Assembly (NCBI RefSeq): GCF_037860835.1
Contig: NZ_JBBEOG010000009.1
Location: forward strand, 62,001-126,000
Source of the DNA: Aquipuribacter nitratireducens
GTDB taxonomy: Bacteria; Actinomycetota; Actinomycetes; Actinomycetales; JBBAYJ01
Length of the DNA stretch: 64,000 nt
Direction: 5' to 3'
Position numbers and translations under genes: made by a program. Positions 28,350 through 36,475 of this stretch are shown here, piece after piece (positions within the stretch are counted from its first letter, which is position 1; the number at the start of each line of letters is the position of its first letter). The notes under the pieces were generated by a model. The model ran no database searches. It was not told the origin of the DNA and was given only the letters and a program-made list of their open reading frames with translations.

Positions 28350-29555
28350 TCAGCCACCGAGCAGCGGGAGCCCCTTGCGCAGCTGCCGGACGGCCTGCCC
28401 GATGCGGTGCTCGTTCTCGATGAGGGCGAACCGGACGTGGCCGTCCCCGTCGGGCCCGAACCCGACCCCCGGGGACACCGCGACGTCGCAGTCGGTGACG
28501 AGCCGGGTCGCGAAGGCGACCGAGCCCTCGTCGCGGTAGGCCGGGGGGACCGGCGCCCACACGAACATCGACCCGCGCGGTCGGGGCACGTCCCAGCCGA
28601 TCCGGGCGAGACCGTCGCACAGCGCGTCGCGTCGCGCGCGGTAGACGTCGCTCACGTGCTGCGGGTACTCCCCCGCGTCCGTCAGCGTCACGGTCGCCGC
28701 GATCTGGACCGGCTGGAAGCTGCCGTAGTCGAGGTAGCTCTTGAGCTTCGCGAGGGCGGCGACGACGTCGGCCCGGCCGCAGAGGAACGCGACCCGCCAG
28801 CCGGCCATGGAGAACGACTTCGTCATGGAGTACAGCTCGACGGCGACGTCGGTCCCGCCGTCGCACGCGAGGATCGACGGCGGGCGCCAGCCGTCGAAGG
28901 CGACGTCGGCGTAGGCGAAGTCGTGGACGAGGACGACGTCCTTGTCGCGCGCCCAGTCGACGAGGCGCTGGAGGTCGTCGGCCTCGACGACCGCGCCCGT
29001 CGGGTTGTGGGGGAAGGACAGGACGACGACGCGCGGGCGGGGCCAGCCGTGCTCCCACTGCGCCATGACGTTGTCGACGTACGCGCGGCCGTGGAGGAAC
29101 GGGTCGGCGGCGTCCGGGGCGCCCATCGCGACCTGGCGGACGTCGCCGCCGGCGAGGTAGGGGCCCCAGATGTGGATGGGGTAGCTCGGCTGCGGCACGA
29201 GCGCGGCGTCGCCGGGCTGCAGGAGCACCCACATGAGGTGGCTGAAGCCCTCCTTCGCCCCGATGGTGCTGATCACCTGCGTCTCGGGGTCGAGGGCGAC
29301 GCCGAACTGCTCGGCGTAGCGGCGGGCGACGGCCTGCCGCAGCCGCGGCAGCCCACGGCTGGAGGAGTAGCGGTGGTTGCGGGGGTTGTGCGCCGCCTCG
29401 GCGAGCTTCGCGACGGCGACGTCGGGGCTCGGGATGTCGGGGTTGCCGAAGCCGAGGTCGACGACGTCGCGGCCCTCACGCCGGGCCTGCTGCTTGAGCC
29501 CGTCGATGATCGTGAAGACGTACGGGGGCAGCCCGCCGATGCGCCGGAACTCCAT
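28350..29555 (-). CDS. PLP-dependent class I/II aminotransferase (AlaC-like)
   Basis: A 401-residue fold-type I aminotransferase. Key features are the MEFRRIGGLPPYVF start, DLGFGNPDIPSP, HRYSSSRGLPRLRQA, SFPHNPTGA, DFAYADVAFDG and the PLP lysine in SMTKSFSMAGWR. It is closest in appearance to the alanine-forming and LL-diaminopimelate-type subgroup (AlaC, DapL), so pyruvate/glutamate transamination is likely but not certain. ATG 29555 has TAGGCT 6 nt upstream and no RBS (leaderless). Confidence 0.9.
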   Translation of the reverse strand: MEFRRIGGLPPYVFTIIDGLKQQARREGRDVVDLGFGNPDIPSPDVAVAKLAEAAHNPRNHRYSSSRGLPRLRQAVARRYAEQFGVALDPETQVISTIGAKEGFSHLMWVLLQPGDAALVPQPSYPIHIWGPYLAGGDVRQVAMGAPDAADPFLHGRAYVDNVMAQWEHGWPRPRVVVLSFPHNPTGAVVEADDLQRLVDWARDKDVVLVHDFAYADVAFDGWRPPSILACDGGTDVAVELYSMTKSFSMAGWRVAFLCGRADVVAALAKLKSYLDYGSFQPVQIAATVTLTDAGEYPQHVSDVYRARRDALCDGLARIGWDVPRPRGSMFVWAPVPPAYRDEGSVAFATRLVTDCDVAVSPGVGFGPDGDGHVRFALIENEHRIGQAVRQLRKGLPLLGG

Positions 29556-29573
29556 CGCCCGAGCCTAGTGAGG

Positions 29574-30443
29574 TCAGGTGCGGCGGGCCGCGAGCACGGC
29601 GTCGTACAGCGCGTTCTTGCGGACCCCGCGCAGGGCGGCGACCTCGGCGACGGCGTCCTTGAGGCGCAGACCCGCGGCCTCCCGCTCGGCGACCTCCCCG
29701 ACCAGGTCGGCGGGCTCCGCGGTCGCGCTCGGCGACGCGCCCGCGAGGACGACGGTGACCTCGCCGAGCACGGTGGCGCCGCCGGCCCACGCGGCGAGCT
29801 CGGCGAGGCTGCCGCGCCGGACCTCCTCGTACGTCTTCGTCAGCTCCCGGCACACGGCGGCCGCGCGGTCGTCACCGAGGACCTCCGCGGCGTGGGCGAG
29901 CATCTCCGCGAGCCGGTGGGGCGCCTCGAAGAGCACGACCGTGCGGGGCTCGGCCACGAGCGCGGCGAGCGCCCGCGCCCGCTCCCCCCGCCGCCGGGGC
30001 AGGAAGCCGTCGAAGGCGAAGCGGTCCGTCGGCAGGCCGGACACGGCGAGGGCGGCGAGGACCGCGGACGGGCCGGGCAGGACGGTGACGGGCAGGTCGG
30101 CGTCGACCGCGGCGGCGACGACGCGGAAGCCGGGGTCGGACACCGTCGGCATGCCGGCGTCGGTGACGACGAGGACCGTCCGGCCGGCGCGCACCTCGTC
30201 CAGCAGGGCCTCGGCGCCGCCGCCGGAGCCGCCGGTCTCGTTGTGCTCGTGGTGGGCGACGACCCGGCCGCGCACCTCGACCCCGAGCGCGCCGGTCAGG
30301 CGCCGCAGCCGGCGGGTGTCCTCGGCGGCGACGACGTCGGCGTCCCCGAGCCAGCGGCGCAGGCGCGTGCTCGCGTCGTCGGGGTCGCCGATCGGGGTGG
30401 CGGCGACGAGGAGCCGACCGGCCGTCGTGTCCGCAGCAGCCAC
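29574..30443 (-). CDS. rsmI: 16S rRNA C1402 2'-O-methyltransferase
   Basis: A 289-residue tetrapyrrole-methylase-fold enzyme that methylates the ribose of C1402 in the ribosomal P site. Motifs are GRLLVAATPIGDPDD, AAEDTRRLRRL, LVVTDAGMPTVSDPG, VLPGPSAVLAALAVSGLP and FLPRRRGER, plus EAPHRLAEML. GTG 30443 has TACGGT 6 nt upstream, no RBS (leaderless). It is divergent from the mannosyltransferase pmt, as in many actinobacteria. Confidence 0.95.
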   Translation of the reverse strand: MAAADTTAGRLLVAATPIGDPDDASTRLRRWLGDADVVAAEDTRRLRRLTGALGVEVRGRVVAHHEHNETGGSGGGAEALLDEVRAGRTVLVVTDAGMPTVSDPGFRVVAAAVDADLPVTVLPGPSAVLAALAVSGLPTDRFAFDGFLPRRRGERARALAALVAEPRTVVLFEAPHRLAEMLAHAAEVLGDDRAAAVCRELTKTYEEVRRGSLAELAAWAGGATVLGEVTVVLAGASPSATAEPADLVGEVAEREAAGLRLKDAVAEVAALRGVRKNALYDAVLAARRT

Positions 30444-30449
30444 CTCGCG

Positions 30450-30470
30450 ACCGTAGTGCGCCCGTAGCCT
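30450..30470. promoter_or_regulatory. Divergent leaderless promoters, rsmI and pmt
   Basis: ACCGTA at 30450-30455 (TACGGT on the minus strand, 6 nt before rsmI GTG) and TAGCCT at 30465-30470 (6 nt before pmt GTG). The two -10 elements face apart with 9 bp between them. Confidence 0.6.
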
Positions 30471-30476
30471 GTGCGC

Positions 30477-32147
30477 GTGAGCAGCACGTCGTCGGGGGGT
30501 CTCCTCGAACGCGCCCGGCCAGGGGCCGCGGCGTCGTCGCGCGGCGGCGCGGACGCCGTCCGGCAGCGCCTGCGGGAGCGCCTCGGTGTCGTCCACCCGG
30601 AGCCGGCGTGGTGGGCGTGGGTCGTCGCGGGTGTCATGGGTCTCGTCGCGGGGCTGCTGCGGTTCCCGGCGCTCGGCCGGCCCGCGTCCCTGGTGTTCGA
30701 CGAGACGTACTACGTCAAGCAGGCGTACTCGATGATCCTCTTCGGGCACGAGATGCGGGTCCTGTCGGACCCGGAGCCGGTGCCGGAGGGCGAGGACGAC
30801 ACCTACGCCAACGACCTGTTCAACGCCGGCACCCTCGACGTCTTCGACCGCGGCAACCCCGACTTCGTCGTCCACCCGCCGCTCGGCAAGTGGATGATCG
30901 CCGCGGGGATGCGGCTGGACCCGGACGACACGTTCTTCTGGCGGCTGTCCGCCGCCGTCGTCGGCGTGCTCATGGTGATGACGCTCGTCCTCGTCGCGCG
31001 GGCCCTGTTCGGCTCGACGCTCCTCGGCGGCGTCGCCGGGCTGCTCCTCGCGGTCGACGGGCACCACATCGTCCACTCCCGCACGAGCCTCCTCGACATC
31101 TTCCTCGCCTTCTGGGTGCTCGTGGCCTTCGCGTTCCTCCTCGCCGACCGGTTCCGGTCGCGGGAGGTGCTCGCGCGGAAGGTCGCCGAGGTCGTCGCGT
31201 CGGGACGCCGCCTCGATCCCTACGGGCCGTGGCTCGGGTGGCGGCCGTTCCGGCTGCTCGCGGGGCTGTCGCTCGGGGCGGCGTGCGCGACGAAGTGGTC
31301 GGGGCTGTACGTGCTCGCGGCGTTCGGGATCCTCACGGTCCTGTGGGACGCCGGCGCCCGGCGGGCGGTCGGGGTGCCGCGGTGGTTCCGCGGGATGCTC
31401 CTGCGCGACTCGTGGTTCGCGTTCCTCGCGATGGTGCCGGTCGCGCTCGTCACGTACGTCGTGTCGTGGACCGGCTGGTTCCTCGCGCCGGACTCCTACG
31501 ACCGGCAGTGGGCGGTGGAGAACCCCGACCAGGCGACGCCGTGGCTGCCGCCGGCGCTGGCGAGCCTGTGGCACTACCACGTGAGCGCGTACGACTTCCA
31601 CCGCTCGATCAACGTGGTGGACAACACCCACCCCTACATGGCGAACCCGTGGTCGTGGCTCGTCATGGGCCGCCCGACGTCCTTCTACTACCAGGGCCAG
31701 GACGACGGCGTGACCGGCTGCGGCGTCGACGCGTGCACCCAGGCCGTGACGTCGGTCGGCAACCCCGTCGTGTGGTGGGGCGGGACCATCGCCGTCGTCG
31801 TGTGCGTCGTCGCGTGGGCGCTGCACCGCGACTGGCGGGCGGGCGCGGCGGTCCTCGGGCTCGCGGCCAGCTACCTGCCGTGGTTCGCGTTCCAGGACCG
31901 CACGATCTTCACGTTCTACGCCGTCGCCTTCGAGCCGTTCCTCGTCCTGTGCCTCGTGTACGCGCTCGGGCTGCTGCTGGGACCGGCGACCGCCTCTCCG
32001 GAGCGGCGGCTGTGGGGGGCGGTCGGGGCGGGCTCCGTCGTCGTCGCCGCTGTCGCGTGCCTCGTGTTCTTCTACCCGGTGTGGACGGCGGAGGTCATCA
32101 CGACGGCCGAGTGGCGGCTGCGGATGTGGTGGCCGAGCTGGGTGTGA
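30477..32147 (+). CDS. pmt: Dolichyl/polyprenyl-phosphate-mannose protein mannosyltransferase
   Basis: A GT39-family enzyme that O-mannosylates exported proteins with polyprenyl-phosphate-mannose at the membrane. The 556-residue protein has about eleven membrane helices. The catalytic acidic pair lies in VFDETYYVKQAYS after the first helix, followed by HPPLGKWMI, GHHIVHSRTSLLDIFLAF, ATKWSGLY and the C-terminal WYPVWTAE-type end (FFYPVWTAEVI). GTG 30477 with TAGCCT 6 nt upstream; GTG 30471 is too close to the -10. It is divergent from rsmI. Confidence 0.94.
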   Translation: MSSTSSGGLLERARPGAAASSRGGADAVRQRLRERLGVVHPEPAWWAWVVAGVMGLVAGLLRFPALGRPASLVFDETYYVKQAYSMILFGHEMRVLSDPEPVPEGEDDTYANDLFNAGTLDVFDRGNPDFVVHPPLGKWMIAAGMRLDPDDTFFWRLSAAVVGVLMVMTLVLVARALFGSTLLGGVAGLLLAVDGHHIVHSRTSLLDIFLAFWVLVAFAFLLADRFRSREVLARKVAEVVASGRRLDPYGPWLGWRPFRLLAGLSLGAACATKWSGLYVLAAFGILTVLWDAGARRAVGVPRWFRGMLLRDSWFAFLAMVPVALVTYVVSWTGWFLAPDSYDRQWAVENPDQATPWLPPALASLWHYHVSAYDFHRSINVVDNTHPYMANPWSWLVMGRPTSFYYQGQDDGVTGCGVDACTQAVTSVGNPVVWWGGTIAVVVCVVAWALHRDWRAGAAVLGLAASYLPWFAFQDRTIFTFYAVAFEPFLVLCLVYALGLLLGPATASPERRLWGAVGAGSVVVAAVACLVFFYPVWTAEVITTAEWRLRMWWPSWV

Positions 32148-32154
32148 CGACTCG

Positions 32155-32598
32155 CTAGTCGAGCGCCCACGTGAACAGCGGCTGGCCCCAGGGCGACAGC
32201 CAGAACGCGGAGTGGGCAGCGGCCAGCACGACCACCGTGACGCCGACGACGAGGTCGGCGCGGCCGCTGTGGCCCCTGCGCTGCCACAGGCCGAGGACGG
32301 TGACGACCCCGATGAGCGCCACGACTGGCCACCCGAACAGCAACGACAGGAGACCGGCCGTGCGGACGAGGGCGCCCGTCGGGCCGCTCGTGCTCGGCCA
32401 CAGGTCCTTCGGGTCGTAGGCGCCGTTCGCGACCTCCCCCAGCGGGACGCGGTGCAGCCCGTTGGCGGAATACGGCACGAGCACACCGGCGACGACCGTG
32501 CCGACGACGAGCAGGACGAGTGCGAGGCCGACCGTGTACGTGCGCCACGTCGGGCGCCAGTCCGCAGGTGGCACCTCCGCGTACATCGACAACGGCAC
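32155..32598 (-). CDS. Hypothetical membrane protein
   Basis: A 147-residue protein with three hydrophobic helices (about 21-43, 80-103 and 117-137). A signal-anchor helix is followed by an extracytoplasmic stretch with NGLHRVPLGEV. No family is recognised. GTG 32598 is the longest frame; ATG 32586 would remove four residues. No RBS is visible. It faces the pmt gene tail to tail with 7 bp between stops, and a perfect 12-bp palindrome lies 54 bp upstream of its start. Confidence 0.6.
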   Translation of the reverse strand: MPLSMYAEVPPADWRPTWRTYTVGLALVLLVVGTVVAGVLVPYSANGLHRVPLGEVANGAYDPKDLWPSTSGPTGALVRTAGLLSLLFGWPVVALIGVVTVLGLWQRRGHSGRADLVVGVTVVVLAAAHSAFWLSPWGQPLFTWALD

Positions 32599-32651
32599 GT
32601 CGCCAGCGTGACACGGCGGCGGCCCCGCGGGGGCGGATCGCGCGAGAGCGA

Positions 32652-32663
32652 GGACCTAGGTCC
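32652..32663. promoter_or_regulatory. Perfect palindrome GGACCTAGGTCC
   Basis: A perfect 12-bp palindrome between two divergent small-membrane-protein genes. Its core GGAC-N4-GTCC with a central TA resembles the DosR/DevR hypoxia box core (GGGACTWWAGTCCC). Overlapping TAGGTC hexamers run both ways through its centre. The regulator assignment is inference. Confidence 0.4.
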
Positions 32664-32740
32664 CGCCCCGGGACGCCTGGGCGGGCGTCTCATGGAGGAG
32701 CCGGGACCGGCAGCCCGCCGGCCGGGCACCGGAGGTCGTC

Positions 32741-32974
32741 ATGATGTGGTGGAACGGCTGGTCGCCGTGGTGGATGGGCGGCGGGATGCTGCTGGGGCTC
32801 GTCGTGCTCGCGCTGGTCACGTGGCTGCTGGTGGCGACGTTCCGCTCGCCGCCACGCGGGCGGGGCGGCGGCCCGGACGCCCGTGAGCTGCTCGACCGGC
32901 GTCTCGCGAACGGCGAGCTCAGCGTCGAGGAGTGGACGCGGGCCAGGGACGCGCTCGACTCCCGGACGCCGTGA
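32741..32974 (+). CDS. SHOCT-domain small membrane protein
   Basis: A 77-residue protein: a Trp/Met/Gly-rich N-terminus, one transmembrane helix (GMLLGLVVLALVTWLLVA), a short basic linker and a C-terminal SHOCT motif (ARELLDRRLANGELSVEEW). SHOCT peptides are short helical segments often attached to small membrane proteins and of unknown function, sometimes stress-induced. ATG 32741 follows GGAGG with a suitable gap. The upstream palindrome may control it. Confidence 0.85.
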   Translation: MMWWNGWSPWWMGGGMLLGLVVLALVTWLLVATFRSPPRGRGGGPDARELLDRRLANGELSVEEWTRARDALDSRTP

Positions 32975-33014
32975 GAGGCGGAAGGCCGGTGCGGTCCGCG
33001 GCGTTGCCGCGTGC

Positions 33015-33845
33015 ATGGCACTGACCTTCCCGCCCGGCCCGCTGTCCCGTGAGCCCGGGACCACCAACTACACGGTCAGCGGCCCCGCCGGTCGCATCCT
33101 CCTGCAGCCGTCCGCCAAGCGGGTCCGGGTCGTCGTGGCGTCGCCCGACGGGCCGCGGACCGTCGTCGACACGACCCGTGCCGTGCTGCTGCACGAGACG
33201 GGCCACCTGCCGCGCTACTACGTGCCGGTCGACGACGTCGACGACTCCGTGACGCGGCCGAGCCCGACGGCGTCTCGCTGCCCGTACAAGGGCGAGGCGT
33301 CGTACACGTCGGTGGAGGTGGGTGGCCGGACGGTCGAGGACCTGTTCTTCCGCTACCCGGAGCCGCCCGAGCAGCTCGCCGAGCTCGCCGGTCTCGTCGG
33401 GCTGTACCTCGAGAAGCTCGACGAGGCGGCCGGCGACGCGGTGTACGAGGAGGAGCACGCGCTGCTCGGGCACCCGCACGACCCGTTCCACCGGGTCGAC
33501 GCGCTGCCCTCGAGCCGGCACGTGCGCGTCCTGTGGGAGCGGGACGGGGCCGAGGAGCCCGTCGTCCTCGCCGAGACGACCTCGCCGGTCGGGGTGTTCG
33601 AGACCTCGTTGCCGCCGCGCTGGTACGTGCCCGCGGCCGACGTCCGGACCGAGCTGCTCCGAGACTCCGCGACGACCACCGTCTGCCCGTACAAGGGGGT
33701 CGCGACGTACCGCTCGCTCGTCGACGGCCCCGCCGACGTCGCGTGGGCCTACGACGAGCCGCTGCCGGAGGCGCTGCCGCTGCCCGGGCACCTGTGCTTC
33801 ATGGGCGAGGGGATCGTGACGGAGGTCGACGGGCAGCGCGTGTAG
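33015..33845 (+). CDS. Tandem DUF427 protein
   Basis: A 276-residue cytoplasmic protein made of two DUF427 units. Each has a beta-rich fold and the hallmark CPYKG: ASRCPYKGEASY in the first (about residues 91-97) and TTVCPYKGVATY in the second (about 222-228), each followed by a Trp/Phe-aromatic and proline segment. The family function is unknown. ATG 33015 is not preceded by a clear RBS. An 85-bp gap separates it from the convergent reductase gene. Confidence 0.87.
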   Translation: MALTFPPGPLSREPGTTNYTVSGPAGRILLQPSAKRVRVVVASPDGPRTVVDTTRAVLLHETGHLPRYYVPVDDVDDSVTRPSPTASRCPYKGEASYTSVEVGGRTVEDLFFRYPEPPEQLAELAGLVGLYLEKLDEAAGDAVYEEEHALLGHPHDPFHRVDALPSSRHVRVLWERDGAEEPVVLAETTSPVGVFETSLPPRWYVPAADVRTELLRDSATTTVCPYKGVATYRSLVDGPADVAWAYDEPLPEALPLPGHLCFMGEGIVTEVDGQRV

Positions 33846-33930
33846 GGGTCGCCGCACCGGCCGGGGAACCGTCATGCGGATGCGGGACCACCTCTCGGCG
33901 TGACCCGTCACCGTCTGGTAGCAGAGGCCC

Positions 33931-34821
33931 TCAGAGTCCCGCAGGCATGGCGAGGAACGGCGAGGCGTAGCCGTCGACCGCGTCGAGCACCCGCTCGGCG
34001 TCCTCGAGGGGCATCCGGTCGGCCTCGGCGGCGAGGACCGCGGGCAGGAGGCGGACGTCGCCGGGTGACGCGAGCCCGGTCGGGCCGTGCTGGGCGAGCA
34101 CCCACGACACCGCGGCCCGGATCTGCTCGGTGTCGCTCAGCGGCTCGTACCACGTGCCGAACTGCTGGTCGCCGAGCTCGGCGCCGCCGGGGACGTCGGG
34201 CCAGTTGCGACGTGCCGCGGTCTTGATGGTGAGGAGACCGACGTCCTGCCGCTCCACCTCCGCGACCAGCGCCGCCCAGTCGTCGCGGAAGGTCGGGTCG
34301 CGCCAGAGGACGGCGTTGAGCGGGGTGAGGACCGTGGCGAACGGGTGGCGTCGCAGCGCCTCGAGGTGGGTGGCGGCGGCGCGGTAGCCGTGGCCGGTGA
34401 TCCCGACCGCCCCGACGAGTCCCTCGTCCTGCGCCCGCACGGCGGCCTCGAGCGCGCTGCCGGGGCCGGTGGCGCGGTCGAGCTCGTCGAAGTCACCGAC
34501 GGCGTGGAGCTGGAGGAGGTCGACCCGGTCGGTCTGCAGCCGCTCGAGCGAGTCGTTGATCTGCCGCCACGCGGCGTCGCGGTCACGCAGACCGGTCTTG
34601 GTCGCGAGGAACACCCGGTCCCGGACGTCGGCCATGAGGGCGCCGAGCCGCAGCTCGGCGTCGCCGTAGTCGGCGGCGACGTCGAGGTGGTTGACGCCGG
34701 CGTCGAGCGCACGGGTCACGGCGTCGTCGGCCGTCGCCTGGTCGACGCTGCCGAGCGCCGCGGCGCCGAACACGATGACGGAGCTGTGGTGCTCGAGCCG
34801 GCCGAGCCTGCGGGTCTCCAT
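33931..34821 (-). CDS. Aldo/keto reductase
   Basis: An NADPH-dependent TIM-barrel oxidoreductase of 296 residues. The tetrad is complete: Asp and Tyr in LDVAADYGD, Lys in LATKTG and His in LLQLHAVGD. The N-terminus (RRLGRLEHHSSVIVFGAAAL) is typical. Substrate unknown. A TAGACC element lies 6 nt before ATG (weaker than the TANNNT consensus), no RBS. Confidence 0.92.
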   Translation of the reverse strand: METRRLGRLEHHSSVIVFGAAALGSVDQATADDAVTRALDAGVNHLDVAADYGDAELRLGALMADVRDRVFLATKTGLRDRDAAWRQINDSLERLQTDRVDLLQLHAVGDFDELDRATGPGSALEAAVRAQDEGLVGAVGITGHGYRAAATHLEALRRHPFATVLTPLNAVLWRDPTFRDDWAALVAEVERQDVGLLTIKTAARRNWPDVPGGAELGDQQFGTWYEPLSDTEQIRAAVSWVLAQHGPTGLASPGDVRLLPAVLAAEADRMPLEDAERVLDAVDGYASPFLAMPAGL

Positions 34822-34892
34822 GGGACGGGTCTACACCCGGTCCCGCGGATGTGCTCGGTCTGCCGGCCCGGTGCCGCGCACCGTCGCTGGTG

Positions 34893-34905
34893 TCTGATTC
34901 TCAGA
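34893..34905. promoter_or_regulatory. Inverted repeat upstream of the Phd-type antitoxin
   Basis: TCTGA-TTC-TCAGA, 12 bp before GTG 34918, a likely operator for the Phd-type antitoxin. A GATTC direct repeat overlaps it. Confidence 0.5.
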
Positions 34906-34917
34906 TTCGCTGTCGTC

Positions 34918-35175
34918 GTGCGCACGATCACCGCCACCGAGGCGTCGCGGCGCTTCTCCGACCTCCTCGACGCCGTCGAGCGGGGGGAGAACGTGACGAT
35001 CACCCGCGGCAACCGTCGGATCGCCGAGATCCGGCCCGCGCGCGCCCGCCGGGGCCGTGACCTCCGCGAGGCGCTCACCGGCACCGCTCCCCCGGACGCC
35101 GAGTTCGAGGCCGCGGTCGAACAGGCGACGGCCCTGCTCACGACCGAGAACAGGGACCCGTGGGCCGGAGACTGA
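34918..35175 (+). CDS. Phd/YefM-family antitoxin
   Basis: An 85-residue antitoxin with the Phd/YefM N-terminal DNA-binding domain (ITATEASRRFSDLLDAVERG, then ENVTITRGNRRIAEIRPA) and a polar C-terminal tail that should wrap the toxin. It overlaps the PIN gene by 16 bp. GTG 34918 lacks an RBS and lies 12 bp after an inverted repeat, consistent with autorepression and a short leader. Confidence 0.87.
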   Translation: MRTITATEASRRFSDLLDAVERGENVTITRGNRRIAEIRPARARRGRDLREALTGTAPPDAEFEAAVEQATALLTTENRDPWAGD

Positions 35176-35558
35176 TCCTCGACACGAACGCGCTGATCGC
35201 CTACGAGCGCGGCACGATCGATGCCACTGCCCTCGACGACGACGATCTGGCGATCGCGGCCGTCACCGTGGCGGAGTACCGCGTCGGGATCGAGCTGGCA
35301 GCGACCGCCGCTCGCGCGGCCGACCGGTCCCGCGCCCTCGCCGCGCTCACCGGCGCCGTCGACGTGCTCGAGTACACCGAGAGCACAGCAGCCCATCACG
35401 CGCATCTGATGGCCCACGTGCGCACGTCAGGCAGACCCCGCAGCGCCCACTACCTCATCATCGCCGCGCACGCGGCGGAGACCGGGCGCACGGTGGTGAG
35501 CCGCGACGCCGCCGCCCGGTTCGACACCCTCCCAGGGGTGCTCGCGATCTCGATGTGA
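35160..35558 (+). CDS. PIN-domain protein with altered active site (VapC-like)
   Basis: A 132-residue PIN protein paired with a Phd-type antitoxin. The first acidic residue is intact (LILDTNALIAYERG), as are the Glu of VAEYRVG and the Asp of VVSRDAAARF. The third acidic position, normally Asp in the PIN pattern AHDLIIAATA, reads AHYLIIAAHA (codon TAC). A single GAC-to-TAC change would explain it. Loss of this metal ligand is likely to weaken or abolish nuclease activity, so the toxin may be dead or altered. Confidence 0.8.
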   Translation: MGRRLILDTNALIAYERGTIDATALDDDDLAIAAVTVAEYRVGIELAATAARAADRSRALAALTGAVDVLEYTESTAAHHAHLMAHVRTSGRPRSAHYLIIAAHAAETGRTVVSRDAAARFDTLPGVLAISM

Positions 35559-35626
35559 CCCGCGTCGACCGCGGCTCCCAGGGTGGGGAGCACCTGCTTG
35601 CTGACGACGTGCTGCCTGCCCGGCTT

Positions 35627-36082
35627 CTACCCACCCGTGAGCTGAGGCCCGGGGGTGAGGGGCGGAGTCCCTTGGGGGTCTCGCGGTTCGACGTGGCGCA
35701 GCATCCGGCGGTCCCTCCATGACGAGAGAAGCACCGCAACGCCGAGGGCGAGCATGCTGAGCGAGAGGGTGAGGTCGACAGGGCCGGTGACGTCGGACAG
35801 AGGGTCGGGCACCACTCGAAGGGTTGCCCCGGTGATCATCATGGGGCCCAGCCAGATCCCCCTCGCCCCAGCGCGGGCGATCCAGATGGCGACCTCGCGC
35901 TCGGGTCCGGCGGCGGGAAGCCGGCCGCGTCGAATGGCAGCCCGAGCACGCCGACGAGTTGCCCGGTCTGATCGTGGCACACAGAAGGGCCGGTCCCGCA
36001 GGAGGGACGTCAACGCGAGGGCACTCCACACGACGAGGAGCACGGCCAGCCCGAAGTCGACGACCGACCACACGTCCTTCAC
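35627..36082 (-). CDS. Hypothetical membrane protein
   Basis: A 151-residue protein from GTG 36082. A membrane helix near the start (VVDFGLAVLLVVWSALALTSLL), a basic Arg-rich cytoplasmic stretch (residues 36-58) and two more hydrophobic segments (about 67-90 and 104-123). No known family is evident. No RBS is visible and the start is uncertain. Codon use is somewhat less biased than in its neighbours. It is convergent with the PIN gene. Confidence 0.5.
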   Translation of the reverse strand: MKDVWSVVDFGLAVLLVVWSALALTSLLRDRPFCVPRSDRATRRRARAAIRRGRLPAAGPEREVAIWIARAGARGIWLGPMMITGATLRVVPDPLSDVTGPVDLTLSLSMLALGVAVLLSSWRDRRMLRHVEPRDPQGTPPLTPGPQLTGG

Positions 36083-36208
36083 GACACCATGATGCGGGAT
36101 CGGGCGGTGCCCAGGGGGCGCGAACGGCGCTCGCGCTGCAGACGCACGCCGCCAGGCCCGGCCGCGCGCGGCTGTCATGGGCACTCGTCCGCGAGCACGA
36201 CGCCTGGG

Positions 36209-36281
36209 TGGAGCTGAGGGGACTCGAACCCCTGACCCCCTCGTTGCGAACGAGGTGCGCTACCAGCTGCGCCACAGCCCC
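36209..36281 (-). tRNA. tRNA-Ala (anticodon CGC)
   Basis: A 73-nt cloverleaf with acceptor GGGGCTG/CAGCTCC containing the G3-U70 pair that defines alanine tRNAs, discriminator A, anticodon loop TTCGCAA (CGC, reads GCG) and T-arm AGGGG-TTCGAGT-CCCCT. CCA is not encoded. A TAATCT -10 lies about 12 bp upstream. Confidence 0.97.
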
Positions 36282-36293
36282 TTGCGGTCCACG

Positions 36294-36317
36294 AGATTAG
36301 CACCGCCCGGGCGGTGC
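36294..36317 (-). promoter_or_regulatory. tRNA-Ala promoter abutting an 18-bp palindrome
   Basis: TAATCT (36299-36294, minus strand) is the -10 for tRNA-Ala. It is directly preceded by the perfect 18-bp palindrome GCACCGCCCGGGCGGTGC (36300-36317), which fills the usual spacer. No recognisable -35 hexamer is present. Confidence 0.55.
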
Positions 36318-36370
36318 CCCCGGCCACCGTCCGGGGGGTCGACCACCCGGACGCCGATCGCGTCACCCCA

Positions 36371-36441
36371 CTGCGGGACAGGGGTTGTAGACGCGAAACG
36401 GCCCGATGGGCGTCTACGACCCCTGCGGCGCAGCCCTTGTG
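36371..36441. repeat. Palindromic intergenic element, copy 1
   Basis: A long imperfect hairpin: GTAGACGC (36387-36394) and GCGTCTAC (36410-36417) enclose a 15-nt loop, extended outward by CAGGGGT (36379-36385) with ACCCCTG (36419-36425) and CTGCG with CGCAG. On the minus strand two similar 20-nt boxes (ACAANNSCTGYSCCGCAG) are 52 nt apart. A related element with the same 52-nt spacing lies at 57109-57181. It sits 35 bp after the glpR stop and may act as a terminator for that operon. Confidence 0.7.
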
Positions 36442-36475
36442 GCGTGGGGACCGGGGTCCCAGCGGCGAGCGGACC

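Noticed and set aside
33846-33930. Terminator between DUF427 and aldo/keto reductase genes
   Set aside because: No stem of more than 5 bp with a small loop could be drawn with confidence.
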